In this document: in pieces, positions 51,818 to 63,200 of the stretch
How the letters are laid out: the number at the start of each line of letters is the position of its first letter
Position numbering within the stretch: position 1 is the stretch's first letter
From: an uncultured Flavobacteriales bacterium
GTDB lineage: Bacteria; Bacteroidota; Bacteroidia; Flavobacteriales; Crocinitomicaceae
DNA: 64,000 nt
NCBI GenBank assembly: GCA_946479285.1
Contig: CAMLFH010000023.1
Coordinates: 1-64,000, forward strand
Direction of reading: 5' to 3'
Notes under the pieces: generated by a model
What the model was told of the DNA's origin: nothing
Database searches by the model: none
The model's input: only the letters and a program-made list of their open reading frames with translations
Translations under genes and position numbers: made by a program

Positions 51818-53034
51818 GAGATCACTTTTTTTCGTGAATGGGTTGAAACTTCTAACCAAGCCGGACAAATAAAATCTTTCGGAAGTCGTTTGGTGGAAAT
51901 AATTGCATCCATTAAATGATTGGTGTATGATCCTCCCCCGGTTAATGTTAAGGTTTCACCGGTGTTTAAACTCCCAATGATTGAACCATAAATCTCAGAA
52001 ATTCCACAGTTGTAAATAATTCCGGCAACTACGGAACCTTTTTGAAGGGTCAGCTTGGGTTGTTTTCTAAAATCATATTGCTGGGTAGTCATTAATATTC
52101 CACCGATCACTGAAGTATTGTACCCCAGGTAAACAGTATGTGGCTCATAAGCTAACGAAGCGTTCCTTTCGTTAAGTATCAGTGTGCTCGGATAACTTAA
52201 AGTAACAGAATCTTCCAACCGGATATATTCGGAAGCATAAGCCTGTAAACTTCCCGTAAACCCTTGTTTGAAGACAATTTTAGGAGCTATCAAAATTACG
52301 TTCGTTAATTCCGCTCCCCGATAAACAACTAACGAATCAAAGCTTTGAATAACGATCTTGCCATGCATTTTAGCGTTTAACTGAATCGCATCCAATGATT
52401 GATAATAAATCCCTTCTTCCAGAAAACTGACCGTAGTATCTTTTGGATTAAACGGCTTGGAAACCATGCTTCCGATAAAATCAGCAGCTGAAAGATTCTC
52501 AAAGATTTTCGATAAGGGAAGCTTCAACTCTTTGACATCTTCTATTTTCCCATAAACCAATTCAGAGTTGGTGTAATTCTTTCCGCCTATATACGAGCGT
52601 TCGACACGCTTATTTGGCAGATAAACATTTCCTTCAATATAAGTTTCACCGCCTATTCGCAATCCATCGGAACCATTTCTGATGACAAGAGACGGAATGG
52701 ATTCTTCAAATTGACTTCCAATTAGAGCTGAACGGCTAACACTGCGCTGATTCTTAAATGTTTTGCTGGTAACCAGTAAATAAGAACCCCAAACAGATTT
52801 ACGGATTAAGCTTGTATCTCCGCTAATGTGTACAAACAGCAATGAATCATTCACTTTCACTTTTTGCAAACCTAGCTGAATTGCCTGATGAGAATCCAAA
52901 AGAAGATGCTCTTTCCCGGTATGAGAGATTTCGATCCGTTTCTGAGTACTGAAAATGAAGAACACACTGGAAGCAACCAGTCCGATAAACAGTGCGAAAA
53001 CAATAGCATACGATATGGCGGAAGCACGAATCAT
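51799..53034 (-). CDS. GspK-like tip pseudopilin with beta-helix-like domain
   Basis: 411 residues. N-terminal MIRA/SAISY followed by a hydrophobic helix; residue +5 is Tyr and not Glu, a trait of GspK tip pseudopilins. The rest (about 60-400) contains many short strands with IxGxxY/IEGNVYLPNK turns reminiscent of right-handed beta-helix or bactofilin-like repeats, quite unlike the alpha-helical GspK domain. Possibly a Bacteroidota-specific tip protein. Its start overlaps the upstream stop (ATGA). Confidence 0.65.
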   Translation of the reverse strand: MIRASAISYAIVFALFIGLVASSVFFIFSTQKRIEISHTGKEHLLLDSHQAIQLGLQKVKVNDSLLFVHISGDTSLIRKSVWGSYLLVTSKTFKNQRSVSRSALIGSQFEESIPSLVIRNGSDGLRIGGETYIEGNVYLPNKRVERSYIGGKNYTNSELVYGKIEDVKELKLPLSKIFENLSAADFIGSMVSKPFNPKDTTVSFLEEGIYYQSLDAIQLNAKMHGKIVIQSFDSLVVYRGAELTNVILIAPKIVFKQGFTGSLQAYASEYIRLEDSVTLSYPSTLILNERNASLAYEPHTVYLGYNTSVIGGILMTTQQYDFRKQPKLTLQKGSVVAGIIYNCGISEIYGSIIGSLNTGETLTLTGGGSYTNHLMDAIISTKRLPKDFICPAWLEVSTHSRKKVISCELES

Positions 53035-53936
53035 TCGGTGCGTTTTTTCTTTTCTTTCGGTTGCGGAACTTCTTTGGATGCTTTTTCTTTTTGAGGTTTT
53101 TCCTTCGACTTTTTCTCGTTGCCGGAAGTTTCTTTATTTTTTTTGGTTTTGATCTTTTTCCAGAATTTCAGTCTTTCCCAGAAATTACCCATCTTTTGTT
53201 TGAACGTCAGTTTTTCGGAAGTCGTATTTTCAGTCTTTGATTTTGGTGCTTTTGTTTTTTCAGGAACCAATATCCCTTTTTTATAACTGGTTTTGATCAA
53301 ACTGTCGTTTTGATCCCGGGAGATTTGGTTTCCATCCAATTGACTATTGGAATAACGGCTTTGAGAAATTAATTTACCGGTAGAATCGCTAACGGTCGTT
53401 AAGATCGTTTTTTTTGTTTTGATGATTGTGGTATCCCTTGCAATGATTTGAGTCTGGTTCGATTTGTAGACAATTGTTTTCTGGATTAATCCATTTTCGC
53501 TGTAATAGAGTTGTTTGCCAATTTGAATTCCTTTCGACCAGTTTTCCTGGTGTATCAAAATACCGTTTTTGTTCCAAAATTTCCAAACTCCCTCTTTTAG
53601 TCCTTTTTTGAAAGAACCTTTCTCTGCAAGTTGATTGTTCTTGTAAAAAGATTCGTAATCACCGTTGAGTAAGCTGCCTGAACTTCCCCCTTGAGTGATG
53701 AGAATTTTCTGTGATTTGAACCAATAGTAGTATTTTTCTGAATGGTATTTCTTCAGCTGGCTTTCATCTGCATCCAACACACGAAAAACAATTGATTTAT
53801 CATCTTGTTTGATGTGGAATTTGTTTTCAATTTCAAATTTTTGAGAATAAATTACAGTCGAATAAAAGGCTGAAAAACCTAAGAATACCAATAGTTGAAA
53901 GCAGGTAATAAGGAATGATTTAGCCGATCGGTTCAT
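53031..53936 (-). CDS. MORN-type repeat protein, first gene of the secretion operon
   Basis: 301 residues. N-terminal hydrophobic segment (about 8-30, signal or anchor), then MORN-like repeats (about 100-215, GDYESFYKNNQLAEKGSFKKGLKEG, GVWKFWNKNGILIHQ, GKQLYYSENGLIQK) and a Lys/Glu/Pro-rich tail of about 75 residues. MORN-type toxin/antitoxin-like and surface proteins are known, but the role here is unknown. Its place at the head of the operon suggests a structural or coupling part. Confidence 0.7.
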   Translation of the reverse strand: MNRSAKSFLITCFQLLVFLGFSAFYSTVIYSQKFEIENKFHIKQDDKSIVFRVLDADESQLKKYHSEKYYYWFKSQKILITQGGSSGSLLNGDYESFYKNNQLAEKGSFKKGLKEGVWKFWNKNGILIHQENWSKGIQIGKQLYYSENGLIQKTIVYKSNQTQIIARDTTIIKTKKTILTTVSDSTGKLISQSRYSNSQLDGNQISRDQNDSLIKTSYKKGILVPEKTKAPKSKTENTTSEKLTFKQKMGNFWERLKFWKKIKTKKNKETSGNEKKSKEKPQKEKASKEVPQPKEKKKRTE

Positions 53937-54052
53937 ATTTTTTTTTGCTAAAATTAGTTAAAATATCAAAAGCTTGATTAGATTTGTTTTGGATTTTAGT
54001 GCCTAAATCATCTTCAGCACCCAAATCTAACTTAATACAATTTTTACAACTT

Positions 54053-54454
54053 ATGAAACCATTCCTTCTGGGATTGATGCTTCTAGTATCTTCTTCCACT
54101 TTTTCACAATTGGACAGCGTAAATGTTGAATTAAATTTCATTTCTGATTCACTATTAAATGCAGATTCGTTAATTATTCATCAAGGTACTTTCCAGGTTG
54201 GTCTTGAGGTAGGTGATCTAACTGATTTTGGAGCTGCTGTTGTCAAATTATATAACAATTATTCCGCTGAGCCACTTTCAATTTTCTATGCTTCAAAAGA
54301 TGACATTTTAGCTCAGGGAATTTTTTCAAATGAAAAGATACTTATCCATTTTCCAAACCTGGATTCCACTATGCACTATTTGATTTCAGTCAATGTCCAA
54401 AATTCATTCATGGCATATTTGCCATCAATATCAGCTCATTATCAACCGAATTAA
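54053..54454 (+). CDS. small exported protein of unknown function
   Basis: 133 residues from the ATG at 54053, with a signal peptide (MKPFLLGLMLLVSSSTFSQ). The mature part is about 114 residues and mostly beta (LDSVNVELNFISDSLL, YNNYSAEPLSIFYASKDDI), probably one Ig-like or calycin-like domain. Divergent from the secretion operon by 116 bp; first gene of the plus-strand operon. Confidence 0.72.
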   Translation: MKPFLLGLMLLVSSSTFSQLDSVNVELNFISDSLLNADSLIIHQGTFQVGLEVGDLTDFGAAVVKLYNNYSAEPLSIFYASKDDILAQGIFSNEKILIHFPNLDSTMHYLISVNVQNSFMAYLPSISAHYQPN

Positions 54455-54461
54455 CAAAATC

Positions 54462-56201
54462 ATGAAGAACTATTTTCTAGTATTACTTTATCTGTTTTTA
54501 TGTAACGGCACCTCTTATTGTCAAATTACTGTTTATCCGGCAATTTTGGAGGATTCCTATACTTTAAACAGTCCTTTAACTGTAGGATCAAATTACGGAT
54601 CAGATCCAGCATTAACTGTACATGTAGTGACAGCAAGTACCCGATACTATAGATCATTTTTAAAATACGATTTCGGTGGTATTCCCACAAATGCTATTAT
54701 CATTTCTGCAAAAATACAGCTAACTCCTATTGGAACTGAAAACATTACCAGTCCATCATCTACGGAATTAACTGTAGATTTTTGCAATACCAGCTGGGGA
54801 GAGTTTACCCTCACTCATAATACTGGAATCTCCAATAATACAATTTTCACCTCTGTCTCTTCTTCAAATTTAGTATCCGGTAAACGGGAATTAGAGGTAA
54901 AGGATTTTGTACAGGCAATTGTTTCATTACGTGCTCCAAATAATGGATTCCGAATTCGCAGAAACCCTGAAAGTACAGCTACTTTAGTTGCTCAATACCA
55001 TTCCAGGCAAGCATCTGATTCCACGAAGCATCCTAAAATGGTCCTTCAGTATTATATTCCTGCATCTGTTAGTTCAGCTGCTATAGTGCTTCCTACCACA
55101 ACCACATCCGGAAACGGATCGATCTCTCCTACAATAATTAATGGTACATCCGGTACAAAAACCTATCAGTGGTACAATTCATCACTGACTGCAATCTCAG
55201 GGGCTATAAATTTAAATTTGACAGGTCAAAATCCAGGCTGGTACGGATTAAAAGTGACGGGAGCAGGAGATCCCGGTGATGTGACATATCATGCTTTTCT
55301 ACTTGGTGTTAAATGCTCCACGATCAATGTTACATTTGCACCTGACGGAAATTATATAGACGACACTTATATGATTAATAATGTCACTGGTTCCGGAACT
55401 ACAGCAATATTCAACACCCAAGTAAATAATGGTGGTGCAGGAGCTTTACCTGCCAGTGAAAATATTAGTCCTATGACAACCGAAGGTTTGCTAAAATTTC
55501 GTTTGTGGTTTGACCCGAATTTAACAGTCAATTCTGCAAACCTAACATTGTATGGAAACGGACATGCTCCGACCGATCGAGCAAATGATTCCTATCTGAA
55601 GCTGGTAAATACTCCTTGGACAGAGACCTCCGTTGCTTATACGAACAAACCTACATCCCTTACAAGTCCATCCGTAACGATTAATTCAATTGCAGCGGGA
55701 AATGGCAATGCTACTGTGAATATTGCAAGTTTGGTAAACAATTGGAAATTGAACAATCCTCAAAATTATGGGTGTCATTTTCAGTTAACTTATTATGAAG
55801 GTACTACAACAAAAATGCAATTTAATTCATCCGATGCAGCAGCAGGTGTAAGACCTTCTCTGGTGTTGAATGTGACTTCCAATGATTGCAGTACGAACAA
55901 TAACCTGTACTACATTCCGAAAGAATACGTTGGCCCTGAAATTGCAGATTTACTAAGCACCAACAAAAAATTAAGGATCCGTTACAAAGACTATTTTGAT
56001 ACGGATTTAAACCTTCAGTATTCTATCAAGGGAATTACAGATGACGCTGCGATTACGGGTCCGGTGGTTACAAAACCGGATCATACGAATTGGATTACAA
56101 TCGATTTAACATCAGCAGGACTTACTACAGGAAACATCTACCTGCTGGAACTTATCGATAGCAGTGGAAAAAAAGAGTATTTAAAATTTAAAGTAATCTA
56201 A
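54462..56201 (+). CDS. exported DNRLRE-type repeat protein
   Basis: 579 residues from the ATG at 54462, starting with a signal peptide (MKNYFLVLLYLFLCNGTSYCQ). Two DNRLRE-type domains (about 22-200 and 290-480): EDSYTLNSPLTVGSNYGSDPAL then RSFLKYDFGGIPTNAIIISAKIQL, and again DDTYMINNVTG ... LLKFRLWFDPNLTVNSANLTLYG. Such domains occur in large surface or secreted proteins. It begins 7 nt after the preceding gene. Candidate secretion cargo or surface partner. Confidence 0.8.
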   Translation: MKNYFLVLLYLFLCNGTSYCQITVYPAILEDSYTLNSPLTVGSNYGSDPALTVHVVTASTRYYRSFLKYDFGGIPTNAIIISAKIQLTPIGTENITSPSSTELTVDFCNTSWGEFTLTHNTGISNNTIFTSVSSSNLVSGKRELEVKDFVQAIVSLRAPNNGFRIRRNPESTATLVAQYHSRQASDSTKHPKMVLQYYIPASVSSAAIVLPTTTTSGNGSISPTIINGTSGTKTYQWYNSSLTAISGAINLNLTGQNPGWYGLKVTGAGDPGDVTYHAFLLGVKCSTINVTFAPDGNYIDDTYMINNVTGSGTTAIFNTQVNNGGAGALPASENISPMTTEGLLKFRLWFDPNLTVNSANLTLYGNGHAPTDRANDSYLKLVNTPWTETSVAYTNKPTSLTSPSVTINSIAAGNGNATVNIASLVNNWKLNNPQNYGCHFQLTYYEGTTTKMQFNSSDAAAGVRPSLVLNVTSNDCSTNNNLYYIPKEYVGPEIADLLSTNKKLRIRYKDYFDTDLNLQYSIKGITDDAAITGPVVTKPDHTNWITIDLTSAGLTTGNIYLLELIDSSGKKEYLKFKVI

Positions 56202-56203
56202 TA

Positions 56204-56695
56204 ATGAAGCGAATTACATTAATCGTGCTGGTTGCTGCATTAACTGCGGGAATTTCCGGACTGATCTGGTATTTTGGATCCACGGAGGATCAAGTGCGTT
56301 ATGTCTCTATGAGCAAATTGTATATGGAATCCGATTATTACAAAAAATTCCAAAAGGACTTAAAGGAAGTGGAAGCCAAGAGCAATAATGAGCTTTCTGA
56401 AATTCAAAAGGATATTCGTGAATACAAGGCAGCAAATGCAGATCCGAGTTTTATTAAAGAACTGGAAACTGAGCTTTTGAAAAAGCAAGAAGAATTGACC
56501 CTTCAATACCAGGAAAAATCCAAACAATTCGATGAAATTATCTGGGGAGAAATTAACCGTTCTATTTCAGAATACGGAAAAAAGCATGAGATTGATTTCA
56601 TTCTGGGCGCTAAAGGAGACGGAAATATCATGTACGCGTCAGACAGATGCGATATTACCGATGAACTGATCAAATTTATAAATCAGTCAAAATAA
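56204..56695 (+). CDS. Skp/OmpH-like protein
   Basis: 163 residues. An N-terminal hydrophobic helix (about 4-22) serves as anchor or signal, then VRYVSMSKLYMESDYYKKFQKDL and a long coiled coil (about 45-115), as in Skp/OmpH periplasmic chaperones. Chaperone activity for unfolded outer-membrane or secreted proteins would fit the operon. It starts 2 nt after the preceding stop codon and is followed with a 1-nt overlap by the next gene. Confidence 0.75.
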   Translation: MKRITLIVLVAALTAGISGLIWYFGSTEDQVRYVSMSKLYMESDYYKKFQKDLKEVEAKSNNELSEIQKDIREYKAANADPSFIKELETELLKKQEELTLQYQEKSKQFDEIIWGEINRSISEYGKKHEIDFILGAKGDGNIMYASDRCDITDELIKFINQSK

Positions 56696-57291
56696 TGAGC
56701 CGCCTCCTTTTTTTTTGCTGGTTCCTACCCTGTCTTAGTTTCATTTCTTATGATGAAAAAGAGCCCTATTCTGCCTTTAAGGATTGGTATTCTTCTAACA
56801 AAGAAATGCTTGCGTTTGAAACAGACTTTGACGGATTAAGTTACCACTTAAACTATAATCCGGTAGAGTTGAAACTCTTGTCTGCTATTTTAAGACAGGA
56901 AGTAAACGGAAAAAAGGAATTACAGGACTGGTATAAACAAAATGATTCATACGATGAATTTTCGTTTAAGATTTCCTCAACTGCTAAGGATTTATTGATT
57001 CAATACTCGGAAGATAAACAGGAATACAATCAAAAACTATTCTACCTGATTGAATCTGCACGCTATGATTTTTCAATAGTTCGGGAATTGGATACCATCA
57101 TGCCAATCCACTACCAGTTTGAGAATAATTACGGAAATGCACCCTTCATAAGCATCTATGTTGCTTTCAAAAAAGCATCGAAAAATAATCCGGTTAAAGA
57201 ATTTCTATTCAATGACCAACTTTTTGGAAATCGCGTTATTCCAATTGATATCAAAAAATTAAACAACCTAAACATCCCTAAAATAAAGTAA
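56695..57291 (+). CDS. unknown protein in the cargo operon
   Basis: 198 residues. N-terminal hydrophobic stretch (about 4-20), possible signal peptide, then a mixed alpha/beta body with several acidic helices (KEPYSAFKDWYSS, ELQDWYKQND). No family recognised. The start overlaps the preceding stop by one base, so it is co-translated with the Skp-like gene. Confidence 0.7.
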   Translation: MSRLLFFCWFLPCLSFISYDEKEPYSAFKDWYSSNKEMLAFETDFDGLSYHLNYNPVELKLLSAILRQEVNGKKELQDWYKQNDSYDEFSFKISSTAKDLLIQYSEDKQEYNQKLFYLIESARYDFSIVRELDTIMPIHYQFENNYGNAPFISIYVAFKKASKNNPVKEFLFNDQLFGNRVIPIDIKKLNNLNIPKIK

Positions 57292-57292
57292 G

Positions 57293-60200
57293 ATGATGAT
57301 CTTAAGAATTAGAGAAAACAAGTTTTTCAAAACCACCGTTTTTTTGCTGATTGTTCAGCTATTGACCGAATCACTAGGACTCAATTATGTATTGGCTGGT
57401 GATGGAGGTCCAACACAACCGGAAGTTCATTCATTTGAACCCATGGGAACCACCCAGATGGTAGATCCGTTTACGGGAGATTTCACCTATAACATTCCCT
57501 TATTTAATCTTCCCGGACCGAATGGCGGATACCCGGTGAATTTAGCTTATCACAGCGGGGTACAAATGGACCAGGAAGCAAGCTGGGTTGGTTTGGGCTG
57601 GAATATTAACATGGGTACTATTAGCAGACAGGTGCGTAACCTGCCGGATGATTTCAGTAAGGACGTTGTAAAGATCAAAACGGATGAAAAACCAAACTGG
57701 ACTATTCGTACAGGTTTGAAAGGCAGGTTTGAATTTGTAGGGATCGATCCACAGGAAGCAGCCCCTACCATTAGTGCCGGCATAGATTATTATTATAATA
57801 ATTACCGTGGTTTTGGATATTCCACCGATTTTGGATTGAGCCTGAAACTCAGAAAAGTTAATGAACATGATGAGGGATCTAAAGTGGCCGGTGACTTAGG
57901 ATTCAACGTAAAATTAGATTCCAGGGAAGGTGTTAGCGGTAATATCATTTTGGGTGCAAGTCTAATGGACGGAGTATGCAGCAGCACAACGAAAAAATCA
58001 ATAAGTGTATCAACCGGGTTTGATCGCAATGGTTGGCAGCGCAGTATTAATATTCAAGGATTAGCTGACGTGAAACGTGCTATAAAAAAGAAAAATCCGG
58101 AAGGTGTCAGTGCGGGGGTTACCGGAGGGAATTCATTGAGTTTTACTCAACCCCTGGTTCCTGTAACTACTCCTCAATCAATGAAAGGAGGAAGCGGATC
58201 TGTTAATTTTGGCTTTGGGTTCAATACACCGGGGGTTTTGACAAAAATGAGTTTTTCAACAAGTTTCGAATTAAGCAAACTGAAAAACAAAAACAAGGAA
58301 GTCAATTACTACGGCATTGGTTATCTCTATTTTCAAAACCAGGGAAGTGAGGAACCAGAAGATGAAAGACGGGTAAAAGATATTTCAACTGAAAATGACG
58401 GGCTGGTGCACAAAGATACCAGAAGACTTGCCATCCCTACCCTTACTTATGATAACTACAGCGTGACCGGGCAGGGAATCGGTAATTCATTCCGCCCGCA
58501 CAGAACAGATATTGGAAATGCCGAGACTCCTTACGTTCATTCTGAATTTCACGGTGGTGATCTTGGAGTAGAAGTTGCTATACCAAATGGAACAATAAGA
58601 CTTGGGATTGATATTGGATATTCCTTCAGTGGTTCTACTGTTAAGCCCTGGCCTACCGGAACTACCGCAACAGCTTTTTCATATACAGATGCTTCGTTAA
58701 TTCCATCCGCTTATTATAAAGTATACGGAGATCATGCACATGACGATCTTACCGCAAATTACGGTGCCAGAATTGCGAGTAATGAGCCACTAGCCTATGC
58801 AATCAATGAAGAGGACAATTTTTACAATGTTCAAAATCTGGATCAGCAGGGAAATGCAATCATTACAAATAATGTGCGGGCAACCAGAAGAAAGCGGGCT
58901 GAAGATATTGAACCCTTTACTAATAAGGCGATTATGGACGGTAATTATTCAGCCTCATTAATCCCTGAATTTGCATTGAAATATTACAATTCAAGTTCTT
59001 GGGCTGGATACAATAAATTAGAAGATTCATACTTTCAAAATTACGACGGTCTTAGATCAACACTCCCGGCACATCATATTGGAGGGTATATTGCAACTAA
59101 TAGTGATGGATTAAAATACGTATATGGTTTACCCGCGCAAAGCAAAAAAGAACGGGATGTAACATTTAGTGTCGCTGAAAATACAGGAATGCTGAATCAA
59201 ACAACCACCGTTGCGGATCCAAGCAATTACAAACTGGAAGGTACTAATAAGTATTACAATTCTGTTGAAAAGGGCACTTATGCCCATTCTTACATGCTGA
59301 CCTCTATTTTGGGAGAAGATTATGTGGATTTGGATAATGAAAAAGGGGCTTCAGACGGAGATTTGGGATATTGGGTCAAATTCAACTATTACAAGGCCTA
59401 TGACAATTTCAAGTGGAAATCCCCTTATAAAGATGTCAATTACAGCAAGGGATATAAAACAAACTTCAAGGATGGTACCGCAAATTACAGTTATGGAGAA
59501 AAAGAGGTCTGGTATGTCGCAACAGTAGAAACGAAAACACATGTGGCTGAGTTTATTCTTATGGATCGGGACGACTGTAAAGAACCAAGTGGTGAAGTCA
59601 ATAATACAACCGGATCAAACAGTTATAAAAAACTGGATAAGATCAATATCTATTTGAAATCGGAACGCTATGCAAACGGATCTTTTAACGGATCTGCAAA
59701 ACCGATTCAAACCTGTCATTTTCAATATTTCAGCAATACCACCAGTCTCTGCAAAGGTTCTCCTGATAACACAAACAGCAATGGAGGTAAGTTAACCCTG
59801 GAAAAAGTCTGGTTTACTTATCGGAATAATGCATCAGCAGCTACCAATCCGTATGTTTTTGAATACAATAAAACTGTTGGTGGGACAGAGATCACATATG
59901 ACAAATTCTCAGTTGACAAATGGGGGAATTACAAACCCTTTACAAATGCTGATAATCCTTACGTGGATCCCTATGTTTCAAAATCAGTGATGGATGAGCG
60001 AGCTGGTTTATGGAACCTCAAAGCCATTAATCTGCCTTCCGGGGGCAGGTATGAAATCGACTATGAATCCGATACCTATGCGTATGTGCAAAATGAAGTC
60101 GCCATGCAGATGTTCAAAATCAGCAGTATGAGCCCTTACAATGAGTCAATTGACGGTTTAATCAATTCCGGTCAAAATGGTGATGCTGCATCAAGAAGGG

Positions 60201-63200
60201 TCTATTTCAAACTGGAAAAACCAATTCCAGTAACTACTTCACAGCAGCAAAAAGAACAAATGCGCAAGTACATCCGGGAAGGCGAATACTTATACTTTAA
60301 AGTCAATATTAACTTAACAAAGTCAAATGATTCCAAGGAAACTGTTGGTGGTTATTCACGTGTCGGTGATATTGATGTAGATGCAACCAGTGTGAGCGGA
60401 GGGAACTACTTGTGGGGGTATGTTGAACTGGAACCGCTCAAAGTAAATGGGGAATCTACAGAATACCACCCATTTACAGAAGTAGGAGCACGACACATTC
60501 GATACAATCAACCGGAAATCCTGGTCGATAATCTTCCGAATGCAGATATGGATGACCTGAACAAGGGTACTGCTATATCTATTGCTACATCTATGGTCTC
60601 TACAATAGCCACTATTGGAAGTAAATTCAAGAAGTACACTAAATCTCTTTACAAAGATGGAGATGCACGCCTTTCAGGAATTGACCTGGACAACTCGTAC
60701 CTAAGAATGCGTACACCCGACAAAGTGAAATTTGGTGGCGGGCACCGTGTGAAAGAAGTCCGGATTTATGACAACTGGGCAATATCTACCGCTTCGGGAG
60801 AAGCATCCAGCTACTACGGAACAGTTTATGAATACGATATAACCGATGCGAACGGGAATACGATCAGTTCAGGAGTAGCAACCTATGAACCTCTGGTTGG
60901 TGGGGACGAAAACCCAATGAGAAACCCGGTAAGAGGATGGGAAGACAAAAATGTACTTGCAAAGAATGTAGCGAACACTTATACGGAAGATCCCGGAAAT
61001 GAATCTATTTATCCCGGAGCTAGTGTTGGTTACAGCCAAGTGCGAATTCTGTCTAAAAATACAGCTGATAAAAAAAGCAATTTTTCCGGAAGTGCCATTC
61101 AGCATTACGGCGGTGTGACCGTTCAGGAATTCTTTACAGCTAAGGATTTCCCGATAATAAATAAAGTAACAGAACTCCAGCAAAACAAAACATTCCGTAA
61201 ATCAAGACTAATAGTTCCTGCAATTTTTGCCAATGTAGATCGTTTGAGAATGGCAGCAACACAGGGATATTATACCGAACTAAACGACATGCACGGAAAA
61301 GTGAAAGGGGGGAAAGAACTGGCCTTAGTAGTTGCTGATAACTCAAACGGATACGAAGAACAAGTTATTTCTTCCGTAGAGTACGATTACTTTGATGAAG
61401 AAAAACTAACCACGAATCGCGCTGGTGAAACTTTCATTACGCGAACACTGAAAAACGAAGTAGATATTTTGTTTACCGATAACGACCCCAATCTCAGTAA
61501 TTTGGGGAATGCAAAAATTTTACCAGGAACACTCGCAACCGATATTGAATTTGTTCCAAGAACCCAATATGTCAATAAGAAAAACATCTCCGGATCAATT
61601 AACTTAAACTTTGAGTTCATAACTCCCATACCATTATTTTATCCGATACCTTATTTTAACTGGCAGGAAGAAAAAGTTGGAACAGTTGTTACCAATAAAG
61701 TAGTGAACAAATCAGGTTTATTAAGCAAGATAACTGCTATCCAGGAAGGGTCAAAAGTAGAAACACAAAACCTGGTTTTTGATGATTTGACAGGTGCTCC
61801 GCTCCTTACTACAGTAACCAATGATTATGGAGACAAAATCTACAACTACTCGATTTTAGCACGAGACATTTATAACAGGACTGGTGCATCCTATCAGAAT
61901 ATCGGTAAATCAGCATACTTAACAACTCCCCAAACATTGACAAACGGGATCCAGGAAATTACTTTGCAAACCCCTGCTAACGGAGTCATTTTTGTGAAGG
62001 GTGATCGACTGATGTTGATTCCGGTTGTACCTGATTTACCCGGTTCATCTGTTTATATAGAAGATACCGGCAGACCCAAACTATTAGCCCGATATGCGGA
62101 TCAATCAGGAAATAATTTACAATTAGAAGTTTCCCAGGCAATGACCGGAACGTTTTATCAGGCGGTTATCATTCAATCCGGAAGGAAGAATAACCTGACT
62201 ACACCAGTATCATCTATTATAGCACTCTCTGATCCTACAAAGAATAGAGAAGTAATTACCTGTGCTAATAATACTCCCGGCCTTCCCGATCTGATGACTT
62301 TTCAAATGCGGAAAATCGATAATGTGATCGGAATTTCGGCATCAGAATTGGGTGAATATTGGTATAAAGATACCCGTCAGATAACGGGAACTCCTTCTAC
62401 CTGGTATAATAATGCGTTCTATTCCAAAGGATTCGGAGGAAACTTTAATCCGATCCGAAATTATGCTTACATCGCTGACCGTACTCAAAGTGCCAATGTT
62501 AACCTAAAATTAGATGGTGTCATGAACGATGTGCCATTATTTAATTTTGAATCCATCCTGGTGCAGCCATCCTCAAACGAATGCAAATCCAACTGGCGTA
62601 TGACCGATCAGATTACTTTGATGAATCCTTCAAGCAATGCAATTGAAAGTAAAAACACTTTAAACACTTTTTCAGCTTCCTTGTATGGAAGAAATGGGAT
62701 TGAACCGATTGCTGTTGCAGGAAATGCAAAAACCGCAGAGATCGGATTTGAAAGTTTCGAAGAATATACTACCACTGCTATAGATATTGATGCAAATTCC
62801 ACCAACAACCTGAATTTTTACTCAACAAATACGAATTCCGGTGCAACTGTACGAATGGAAAACCGGTTTGATATGAGAGGAACAGGAGGATACGGTTCCA
62901 TTACAGCACCTGCATCATTCTCAGCATCAGACTATAACAGCTATGTAGTTCGGATTCATTTCGATGCATTTATCGAAGCTTCATCCGGAACCTTTTTTCC
63001 GAAAGAAGAACGTTTGGTGCGATTGAACGCATCTGATCTAACCATAACAGGAACTTCCATTTCATTCACCCAGACTAATAATCTATTCAATATCCCTGAA
63101 CAGTTCAGACGGGCTTGGAGAGGAGAAATATTCCTAGGAAAAACAGTTCCAAATCCCGGGCCAAGCGGGGGAGCCAACCTCATTCAACTTTTCAATGGAA

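Noticed and set aside
53031..53936. Toxin-antitoxin-like reading of the MORN-repeat protein
   Set aside because: No toxin domain is visible and the gene leads the secretion operon with a coupled stop/start.
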